A DNA stretch of 64,000 nt from positions 69,542,330 through 69,606,329 of the forward strand of contig JAZBQD010000015.1 in the NCBI GenBank assembly GCA_036583965.1, read 5' to 3'. This DNA comes from Prunella strophiata (Eukaryota; Chordata; Aves; Passeriformes; Prunellidae). Positions 50,901 to 62,900 of the stretch are shown here, piece after piece. Position 1 is the stretch's first letter. Each line of letters begins with the position of its first letter. The notes under the pieces are model-generated. The model worked only from the letters and a program-made list of their open reading frames with translations, was not told the DNA's origin and ran no database searches. The position numbers and the translations under genes are program-made.

Positions 50901-53900
50901 TTCAATACAAATCCTAAGATGGGGCAGCTGCATTGCAAAAGGCCCTTCTATATTGAGACATTTTTGTTCTTTGAACAATGATGTAAGAACTTTTTTTGAC
51001 CGCTCTACTTTACAGACAAAATTATAGATGACAACCACTCCTTTTTTCTTTACACAGCCTTACCCTAAGAGTGAGATTATAGTCCTTCTCCTATGCTCCA
51101 GCATGATGAACACATTCTGACTCAATATTATACAATTAGGTGTGAAAAATAACATTTTTACTTTATCAAGATTTCTATCTTCAGCTTAAGCAAAAAATAT
51201 TGCCTTTTAGATTTTTCTTCTTCTTACTTCATTATTGAATTTTTATTTGCTCACAATTACATTACTTAGTTGTAAGAATGCAGCATTTCAGAAAAAGATT
51301 AGAAAACATCATTCACATAAGCTTGAATACCAGTCAGAGGTGAAAGGTTTTGACAAAAATCCAGCACATCTTACTTTCTTTGATGAAGTGTCTTACTAAC
51401 TTTTTAAAATTTCATTTATAGCACATTCATTTTCATCATCTGCCACTGAATTTCTAACCCACTAGAAAATAGAATGCATTTCGATTTCCTCCACAGTTAA
51501 GACTGATGACCTTTTCCCACAATAGGATCACAGACTTACATGATGAAGGTAGGGGTGGATATCCACATGACAGAGAAAATGATATTTTTATACAGAAGTA
51601 TTACTGAACTGCTGTTCCAAAAGAGACATCTGATCCACTTACTACAATAAACTGACATAAACTGATTGGGCCAATTTCTGTTGTTCCATCTAATTACGTG
51701 CACCTCCAGCTGGGCACACATATTTTCTTCAACAGACACATCACTATTTACATGAAAATTACAAGAAACAAACATTGTAACTTTCCAAGCATCCTCACAG
51801 AGAAATTTACCAATAATCCCAAATTGTTAAGAGACAGGAGTGAGGAGAAGTCTCTCTGCATGCAGAGAAAATATTTGAAGATCAGATTACACAATAGCAA
51901 AAAGGATGGATTTTTTAATCACTAAATAAATATCATTTCCTGCTGCTGCATGCTGAAGAGTCAGTAACTTGGGCTGACAGAACAAAAAGTAATAATCAAA
52001 TTTTTTTCAAAGCTTTTTGAACAGATACGAATCCCTAGAGATATAAAACAATGCAAGGCAGCATATGTCCTCTATACTCTTGGGTAAAATTTTTTCCTTC
52101 AAACTTTCATACCAAGTCATAAGTCTATATTCTCTGTATCCTCATGACTGCAGAAAAGACTTTAGACAAAAGTAATTAGCCTCCTGCTCAGCTCCTTTTT
52201 GTCAAAACCTCTCACAAACTTGGACTAGTGCTACTGATCTCCAGTGAAAGTTACTGGATCTGTGCTTGTGGGCAAAGCAGGTAGAACTCAGCATGTGGTC
52301 TGTAATGACTCTTCCCTCCTCCAAAGATCTTGGGAGAACTCCTACTGGGTTCATGTTCAAGAAATACACAGAGGATATAACTGCAAAGTGAAAGGGTTTC
52401 TTAGCTTTTGTATGAGCACTTAAACAAGTGGTTGATCTTGCTGACCTCACTCAAGGTTGTTTCAATATCGTAGGTGCAGCTATTGTGTTTACATCTGTGG
52501 TAATGCTCTACTCTATTGTAGTAAGCTTCTTGCTGTAAAGCAATGTGGAGTTTTTTTGTGAAGGAAGAAAATAGCTTTGTCCTTACAGTCCGTTTTAAAG
52601 CACCAAATTATTTTTATGTCACTTAAAAGTAATACAGAAGTGCTGTTTTTGTTGGCAGGAAAAAAGTTGTTCTGTGAAATAACATGTCATTAATGCGAGG
52701 CAGAACTACAAAGCCGTGTCTCTGCAACATCTTAACAAGCTTCCTCAGCAGCAATTTCCAACAATATTCTAGAACTGACCTTGCCTATAAACAGAGCTTG
52801 GAAGAAGAAGAAAAAAAATCAAAAAAGAATAGATTTCAGTCTTGGAACACAGCATGTGGTCTTCTGACTACTGACTTACAGGGCTGAATATAACAATTTG
52901 AATAACAAAAGCATATGAAAGTTCTTCTCTGTTAGAACAGTATTCTTAAATAAGAGAAAGTTAAACGTCAAAGTGAACTGAGTCCAAGTGGTCCATACAG
53001 CACTGGAAAACTGTTTTTTAGAAATAAAATATACATATATATTAGTCTCCACAAACAATACACACACAAACATGAGCACACAAACCAATACATACAGATA
53101 TCTAGGTAAGTAACTTGACCTATCTTCCCAAGAGTTTTGTCACAGTTCCCTCTGCATTATGCCTGAAGACCATGATCAGTCCATCTTCATTGCACTTCTC
53201 CAATAGATGAACAAATTAATAAATTACTTGCTAGTTCTTAAGCTCTACTTCTGCAAGCAGCTAACATATTCTGCCACAAGATTATACAATGAACCCATAC
53301 TTGTACAGATGTCAGTACCAGACTTGAAGTATTTCATAAGTGCTGTTGTGCTTGCTGCATTTCTGCTGTCATGCAATACCAAAAAAAATAAATCATTCCC
53401 ACAATCTTTGGGATAGCTATCATTTTCTCTGAGTGTAAGCAGGACAGCAAACCCTGATTCTCCATGATAGATATAAAAGTAAGGGTACACAAACATTTAA
53501 GTTCCAGAATGGGACATCTAATGGTACAGAAAAAAAAGCTAGCATCAGTACAACTCATGAAGTGCAGGGAAAGTTGATTAAAAATTGATTTCTATTAAAA
53601 ATTCTTACTAAAATATCCAATTTCATTTCATTCAAAGTTTCTGTGTAAACACATTACCTTTGATCCATTCTCAGGATTCATTTAGAAAAATGAAACCCCA
53701 GCCACCTTGAAAGCAAGACATTACTCTTTTTTGTAACACAACATGCCAGAAAGTTTTCTTAATGAATCTTTGGGTTTAGATTCTTGGGATTCCTTCCCCA
53801 TTTTCACATTTTCATTTAGTCTTCTGTCTTCATTATAAAAACACTTAACTCCATTACAGACAACCATTCTAACTTTACAAGAATTCCTAAAAATTGGTCA

Positions 53901-56900
53901 TAAGCTCTTTTTTACATTTCCCTAAACCAAATTCCTACATAACAGAATTTTCAAGAATGAAAGGAACTGCAAGTGAATAGAAGTTAACCTGAACTTGTGA
54001 AGTTAATCAAGCCCAGATTTCAAACTAGATTTCCACATCCTAAAAGCTCATCTGCATTAACAGCTGAGTCTTTGGCTGCAGGCATTTTTTTAGATATCAG
54101 TTCATAAAATTTTTACTTTAACAAATTTGTGTAAAGTTCAGGGATATCTGAATCAGAGAATCCACATGCCAAATATATTAATTTGTTTTGTACAAGAATA
54201 AGATATAGTAGCCTTTCCTGTTCCTTGAGCAACAGGATGCTATGAAACATCACATTTCTGTGTGAATTTACATGCTAGTCTGGATTTGCCCTGGATATTT
54301 ATATTAGGAGATATAGCAAAGTGCCAAAGAAATTATAAATCCATAGTCTATTGTGCCTTAGTCATCCCCATTTAAGTAAACCCTACCTGCAGTTTCAGAG
54401 GGACTAACATCCCAAACCAATTTACAGTTACTTATTCCACAGGAATGTCTTTGTAAGGAACGTCATATGGCATGTCAAGCTTTAAACTGAGATTTTACAT
54501 TACTGTATACTACATTCTCCACAAAAATTTTCTGTGTAATTAAAAGTTTCACTTTTCAGTCCTCTGCAGAAATGGGACCCTGAAATCCTATTGTAAACCA
54601 AGAAATTTTCATACTAATAATTATTACAGTTTATTTAAAAACTACTTTCCAAAACATATTAATTAATACAAAGAATATTACCATACTGTCTCCAATCCAC
54701 ATTAGAAGGTAAATTCAGCCAGAGAATGAAGTTATTGAGTTCATTTAAGTAAGATGGCAGTGAATGGAAACCTTTTTGGTTATACCACACCTGGAAGAAA
54801 GAATGGAAATTGTCAATCAAAAATTAGTTCAATCTGCATGCTGATCTGAAAGTTCACATACCTTTAAGAATTGCATGAAGGATATCTAATTCTTCTGTTA
54901 TGACATTTATTTATAGAAGAAAGTCAACCAGGCAGAACAGAATTGGTTGATTTGCATAAGCCTTTCAACAGTATGCAGCAGTTTTCTATTGTTGGAGCTG
55001 TGCACACGTTTATCACTAAACTGAGATTCTCTGATTTAATGGAACACTGTGTCTTCCTTCCTTTACACACATGTGGTTGAACAAATAGAGGGATAACAAT
55101 GTGAAAATAACACCTGCCAGTTTGATTAAAAATACAAAAAGATGAGTAAAACTATTGCTTAAATTGGGAAGAATCATTGAAATTCCAGAGACTTCTCTAA
55201 ATAATACCTACATATGACACACAGCATAAAGTGTCTAGGAACAGAATATTCTAGAAAGAGGGGGAAAGAAAGAATCAAGGAGGTACTGTTTACAAGGTAT
55301 GAAGCTGTTCCATAGACAAAGCTGTTCACTTTGCATTATGATTCAGAATTCAGCATCAGTGGCTTGTTAAACATGGAGGAAATTGATGCAGACAAACTTT
55401 AAGGAAGACAAGACAAGCCAGTCTCTGTGAGCAACACAGGGAAGCAATTCTGTTGTAACATACACTTTATCTTCAGATCATGCAGATTCACCCTGACTTG
55501 ATAAAGTACTCTTAATCCACACTTCCACTTGCCAAAAGCATTGCTGAGAGCATGATATGTCCCAAAACCAAATATACTGAGGTTTGAGTTTCCTCTGCAG
55601 TTAGAAATTGATTCTTATCACCCATTACTGTTAATCATAGTGCCTTTGAATCTATATTATCCATACTGAAAATGAAGTCAAATTATTGTGGATGTTTATT
55701 TTCAGTCTCAGTGACATTTAAAACCATCTGATGACTATCCATTTCTCACATCATAGCACCCCTTCTTCTCCCTTTTTTTGTTTTTAAACAGTTGAAAAAC
55801 TCCTAACCTTTCTGTCTTTGATATCAGCTGTTTGTACTCTGTACTTTGTACATCCTTGGTAGGGCAATTACTCATTGTCTCTCTGGAACCCTGAAATCAT
55901 AATGCAAAGTGAACAGGATTTAATATACATATTTTTTGCCTTAACACTCCTCTTCTAAGACTTCAGTTTTCTTAATTTCATAGTTTCTAGAATTGCCATC
56001 TATACAGTTACATCTTAGAAACTTCCCTAAAGATTCTCTTATCATTCCTTGATGCCATTCTCATTTACTTGCAGATTATTCTGCTTTTTTATTTTTTTTC
56101 TCTTTTCTTATGCTATCCAGCTACAAACCTTACTTGAACCCTTGTGCAGACTCTGACCATTTTTTCTGACACATTCTCTTCTATATTTCCCAGTGTAGGC
56201 TGCCTTATCTTCAGTTCTGTTTCCCTCTTTTAATGATTTTCTTCTGATTAATTCTGACTACCTACTTGTTTGAATCTCCACATTTTTGTGAGGTGAGGTT
56301 TACAATACTCGGAGTCCATTTTATTTCCTCCCATCTATCCTAGATCATAATTCCAAGAACCACTCTGAGGTAATTTCTTCTCTGCCTCTCACCCTTCAAT
56401 CTTTTTCACCACCAGCTGTTAGGCATTTTGTAAAAAATTAGCAGCTTTTATCTGCCATTATGCTTGCCTGCATTACCTTTCACATCTTCTCTACTCTTCT
56501 GTATGTGGTATTCACAACCGCTGAAGTCTCAACGGCATCATCGAATCATCAAGGTTGGAAGAGACCTTTAACATCACCAAGTCCAACCACTAACCCAGCA
56601 CTAGCACTGTAACTCCTAGAACACTAAACCACATCACCCAACATCAGATCCAAACACTTCTTAAACACCTCCAGGGATGACTCCACCAACTCCCTGGGAA
56701 AACTATTCCAATTCCTGACCACTCTAACAGTGACTTTTTATTTTTTTTTTTCCAATATCCAATCTGAATCTCACCTGTTTCAGCGCAAGACAATTTTCTC
56801 TCATTCTCTCTGCAGGCACAGCAGAAGAGACCAGCCCCCACCTCACTGCAGCCTTCTTTCAGGGAGTTGTAGAGAGGAATGAGGTTCCCCCTGAGCTTCT

Positions 56901-59900
56901 TGTTCTCAAGGCTAAACAAACCCATCTCCCTCAGCCAGTTCTCTTAAGATATGTTCTCTAGACTCTTCACAAGCCTTGCTGCCCTTCTTTGGATACACTT
57001 CAGCACCTCAGTGTTATTTTCAAGTGAGGTGCCCAGAACTGAGCAGAGTACTTGAGGTACAGCCTCGCTAATGCTGAACACAAGGGGATAATCACTGCCC
57101 TGGTCCTGCTGGCTATGCTATTCTTGATACAGGCCAAGATGTCACTACCTGGGCACACATTGGATCATATTCAGCTGGTGGTAAACCAGCACCCCCAGGT
57201 CCCTTTTCTGCAGAAGAGCTCTCAAGCCACTTCTCCACCAGCCTGCATGGAGCTGCTGGGACACAATTGCTGGGACACAGCATTTCACCTTATAGAGACT
57301 CATGCAGTGTCACCAGCCCAATGACTGAGTTTGACCAAATCACTCTGAAAGCCTTCCTACCTTCAAGCAGATCAACACCCCCATACAGCTTAGTATTCAT
57401 CTGCATACTTACTGAGGGTACCCACATCCAGATCATCAACAAGGATGTTAAGTAGGACCAGCCCTAAAACAGAGCCCTGGGGAACACAGCTAGTGACCAG
57501 CCACCAAGAGGATGTAGCACCACAACTCTCTTGCCCAGCCATACAGTCACGTTTTAGCCATCCAAGAGTCAGCCATCCAAACCACAAGAAAGTAGTTTTT
57601 CAAGGAGACTGTTTCAAATGCTCTACTGAAGTCTGGACAGACAACACCCACAGCCTTTCCCTCATCTGGTAAGCAAGTCACTTTGTCAGAGAAGGTGAGG
57701 TTGGTCAAGCAGGACCTGCCTTTCATAAATCCACATAGGCTGTGCCTGACCCCCTGGATGTCCTTCATGTGCCATGTAATGGTACTCAAATGTCTCAAAC
57801 CCTTATGTCCCCACACTTAAAGAAAAGAAAAAAGAACAAACTCTAACATCTTCCCCTCTTTGCAAAGTCATGAAATTCCTTTGCTCTTCTCCAGTTCAGT
57901 TCAGTTCCCACAAATATTCCACAAACTAGATCTCCCATTCATTAATCAACAACAGCAGTCATTAACAAAACGTAGTCATAGAAAACCTGAGATTCACAAG
58001 GAAAACTGAAAATCTTTGCACTGCAGGACCTCCTGTGCAAATAGCAATCAGGGCAAAAAGACAGAAACCAGTGATCAAGGGTAACCTGTCTTTTTCACAG
58101 CCCCATACACCCATCTCTAATTCTATCACTTTTTGAAAGTTTTTTGCAGAACAGAAAGTTTTACATACACACATACATAGTGAAACTCGACTGCAATTGT
58201 GTCTGTTTTATTGGAAAAAAAGGAAAAGGGAATTAAAAAAAAAAACAACAAAGCAAAATTCTGACAACACATCCTCATTTAATTTAGGCAGGGGAAAGGC
58301 AGCAAATGTTCAGAGAGCAGCTTTAAATTAAAGTAACTCAACCAATATTCAAATGAATACCACAATAGAGCATTGTGTGTAACAATATATTTCAACATCC
58401 AACATGTTAATTGGAATTATCCTCCAAGCTGCATTACGTAACTGAATCAAACCATGAGGAAATAACCAAATGGATATTTAATTTATTATAAACTGGAAAA
58501 AGAGACATTTAGGGGTGTTCACTTCACCAGAAGGTATATTTAGGGTCCTTTTTCTAAAGACTTGTTTCTTATTCAAAATTGTTAGCAATGGTGAAATATA
58601 AAAAAAAAGGAAATGTACTCTAGTTGAAACATCTTTCATATTTCTTTAGTGCCACACAGGTAATTCACAGAGGGCAGAAAAGAGAAGAGGAACAGAAATC
58701 CATATACATCAATATAATTAAATTTTATTTATTTTATATTCTATCTATGGTAAGGAAAATTCTTTCCCAAGGGAAAACACAACCCCTCACCACATCAGAC
58801 TGAAGTTCTGTGAAGACATGTTTTACATTATTACATAATCTTTTACTTGCTATTAATATTCCAGAATAAAGCTAGACAGACTTTTCAGCTAACACATGGC
58901 CTATCAAGAAAAAAGGATGAGAAGGAGCAGAGAAATCCCTAAGCATTGCTGGACCAGATTCATGATTGATATTAAACTAGAAAGATGTAATTTTTTTCCT
59001 CTGGACACTTATACAATTACTGTACTGTAAAGTCTCAAGTCCCAACCTTTGGGATTGGAAAAATGTACTCTTCCAAATGACATGTGAACAGAAAAATTTG
59101 CCTTTCAGCAGTATTTAAAATTACATGTTCTTCCTATATTTCATTATGCTATAAAAACCAGCAACTCTGAAGCTATTATGGAACAAGTTTTTTTGCCATA
59201 TTACTAAAGGAAGCCAAAGAAGATACATTCAAAAAAACGTAAAAAATTTGAAAAGTTGTGCTTTTGGTACATAGCACCAATCATCAATGTATGCCAATAA
59301 TTGATGTTTTTAATCAGTCATATTTGTCATGTCGTAGATATATTCTCTCTCTTGTATGCACATATACACATTCTTCATGTGCATGCATATACCATGTATG
59401 TAGTATATACAGCACAGTAGGATTAGGCACAGTAAAGTAGTTACTAAATAAATATTTTTAATTTGAACAAGAAAAATCATTGGCTTTTCAAGGGAAGAAT
59501 GTATAAAGATTCAGAAATTTCTAAAATGAAGTGAATCATACAGTAATTCTCTTCAAATGCAAATTTCTCATTTTCTTTCATACCAGGCTATGTAAATAGT
59601 GCATTCACTGTCTCATGAACAGACCTGAAAGGTCAAAGTAAAAATCTGGTCATTAGTTACTGAAAGGTTAATGCAATAACTTGACATTGCATCACTTGAA
59701 AGACATTTCCAGGAGATGCTTTAGATAACACAGTGCCCTTTATAAATTTACTCTGCTATTCGCTTTGGGTCTGAAATATGAAGCTTACTTACTAAGAGTA
59801 TAACTATAATTTATCCCTGTCCTGATGGCAGGTAGAGCTCTATACCAAACACACTAAAAAAAAAAAAAAAAAGACCTGACAAAAACCACAGTGCAAGCAT

Positions 59901-62900
59901 GTCAAAACAAGAATCTAAAATGATTAAAGATACACAGGAAAAAATGGAAGTCAGAAAAAAAAATCTTGCTGAAAACTTTCAGGTTTCTCATGAAAGAATG
60001 ATGGAACTGGAGTTCAAAGCTATAAAATATATGGGACTAAAAGAGAGATTACAAATGACCAAAATGAAAAGCTATATATGCTCAGATTTGTATATAAAAT
60101 AGGGAGATTTCTAACAAATTATATGGAAAAGGCATTAGAAACAGGAAGTGATTTTGCAAAACTAAGCATTACATTGGACTGGAGAAAATCTGTATTTTTT
60201 CCTAACACTTTGTCTAAAATGGATTTTGGGATGGAGCTAATTTATGCTGTTCCTTGTTTTCTTTTTTTAAGAGCAAATAAAAAGTATATTTGCATTAAAA
60301 AATTTAAGGGCAGAAGCATCTTTCTTTCATATCCTAATCTAGAATCTGGAGAACTGCACAGCTTCCTCTTAACAAATCTTTTTTGCCTTCAAATACAAAA
60401 ACAGAGACCTCTCACTGATATGCATCAATACTTATCCAAGGCTGCTGTTCCTCACTTGTCACCCATCTACATTTGAATGGATCCCAAAAATCAAAGAATG
60501 ATTATTCTAAGCACAACTGCAATAAAGGGCTTTTCCTTAAGGCCTTTTGGTATGCAGTGGAGAGGTACAGTATCTCCATATTGTGAAAACTGCAGATGAG
60601 ACCTGGAGGCTAAAAAGCACTTACCAATGCAGGGGATTTTATTTCCCTTGGAACGTTTTAGAAAGGTTCTTTTGAGAAAAGAATAGTATGTTTGCTATGC
60701 AGAAGGAGTTGCTCCTGGAAGATGTCTTTACTTTTAGGGGGAGGGATGGTGAGAGAAATGAAGCAAAGTAAAGTATCCCTTGTAGGCATGAAAATGCATC
60801 AATAGCAACCCATTACTGTGATGTTCAATGCACTTTGGCCAATTCTGACATTGGCTTTTTGTAGAAAACAAACAAAAAAATTATTTGGCTGACTATCTAA
60901 AAAAAATGTTAAACTTAGAATCTAAAATGAGTTCACTAGGAGGAAAAAAAAAGGTACCATTTGACTCATTTAAAACAGTTTCTCAAACACAGGAGAATAC
61001 TTCAAGAATTATGAACAGAGTTAGATGATAGGAGACAGAGAATTTTTTCCCAATTATTCAAGTGAAAGGATTTCATGTAATGATTTATTGTCTGCTTAGT
61101 GCTGTGATGTCTGAAGCCTGAAAGCCTGAAGCAGTAATCAATTCATACATACAGATGTGCACACATACATGCAACTCTTACCTTAGCCAGAGGCTGAGAT
61201 TTGGTGCTATTCAATTTTTTATCTTGAAGTTCAAATGTTTTCATCCCTCCAAAAGACCAACCACCATATCTGATAGTAGAAATTAAAGTAACAAAAAGTT
61301 ATCTGCCTTAAGTTCTGCAGTTTTCTTGCAAGGGTAAAGTTGAGATAGGTACACTAATGCTTTATTTTTCAACTGAAAGTAAAACTTCACCCCTCACAAA
61401 CCCCTTCCTTGTTAAGAAGGGGTACAATGTAGTTTTTAATCAGGTGAATATTATTGGCTTTTTTCCGGCAAAGGTATTCCCTTAGGTATGAATTTTTGCC
61501 TTCTAAAAGCTGAAATCTTTGAGAAGCAGGAAGGGCCATGAGCAAGTGAGGCATTACTGACTTCAGAAGCATCTTGAACAGCTTTATTTCTTCCTAAACC
61601 ATTCACATATTAGCTCAAAGCTTTCATCCAAAGATACTTACCTCTATCAAATCAGATGCCCCTTCTTTCAATATATGAGTGGCTAACACTTCCTTCTCCT
61701 CGATAAAATCATACATGGTCTAATACTTCCACTTACATTATCAGCAGTGGTTGAGTTGTAAAGGCACATAAATAAACTTCAAAATACAGGCAGATAACCT
61801 CTGTTGTTGATATCACAGAATATGAAGTATTGCCAGGGGCATATCAGCCCTTTTTACTTCAAAGAAAATATTAATTGGAGCATATCCACCTCTATTTGAT
61901 TGAGTCTCTGAGGAATTGAAATTATATTGTTCACCTGGTTTAGATATGCATCTCTGAGATGCTGAAATAACTCACCAAGTGGAAGAAACTCCAGAGTATG
62001 CCTAGAGGTGTTCATCATGCAGCTGCTGGAGGAAGTTCTGAGATGCGACCATTGAGGGTCTTTCATGTTACCTTGAATCACAGCCTAACTCTACACCTTG
62101 ATAAGAATCACCAGATAAAGGCAATGACCCTTATATTCTCAGTGACAAATGTCCATGCTTTAGATCAGGAAGGACTGTGGGGTTTATACACAAAAGATAA
62201 ACAAAGGCCAGACATTTTCAGGTTACCTTGTTATGTTGGAAGACCTCACTAAATACTCTTCCACTGGGAACCCTGAAAGATTATACAAAATATGTCCTTT
62301 CTTATTCTTCACATAGGAAGCAGAGGTATTGAAAGATGGGCACATCTGAAAAAAGTATACATAAAGTAAGTAAAGCACTTTTTAAAAGCAGTGGCACTAC
62401 ATTTAGCCTTATTTTTGGATTTTGATGTAGATTTTACAGCATTTCTTTTTAACTCGATTTGCCTTTCCCAGCTTTAACAAATTTTCAATAAATTATTAAT
62501 ATTTTTATGTTTATATGGCAACTCAAATGATTGTGCCACCTACACATTAGAAATCCCTTTGATTTCTCTTGCAGCCCTGTCAGTCAGTTTGTTTTGAAAA
62601 CATCAAAACTTGTATATAAGCTTAGGAATGTTTACAGCAATGAAAAAGGCAAGACTGCTTTTTATTTGTTTTTCCTGAGAAGAAACACAGAACTAGGCAC
62701 CAGATAAATATAAGATGAAAGCAAAATTCTAATTAATGTTATAAGCTTCTAAAAATTTCATTGATGAGCTGAAGAGAAGAATAAAGGAAGATGTCTTCTA
62801 ATGATTCAGTGGGACATTCTCACAACCAAAGAAAAGGTGACAGATGTTAGACTCAATATCTCAGAAGCTTTACAAAGTACTTTATGCCAATCAACTGAAA

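Larger units (their letters stand above)
44763..54681 (-). other. ABCA13 intron
   Basis: 9919 bases. It contains a solo LTR (45563-46143), a CR1 fragment (46889-47425), a C19 run (49250-49268) and a TA/TG microsatellite (about 50495-50535). The 126-codon plus-strand frame at 49824 has no recognisable family and is treated as chance. Confidence 0.85.

Noticed and set aside
59899..60476. Plus-strand frames with a Lys/Glu-rich, coiled-coil-like peptide
   Set aside because: A-rich composition after an A-run explains the charge pattern; no recognisable retroposon ORF1 or gene family.
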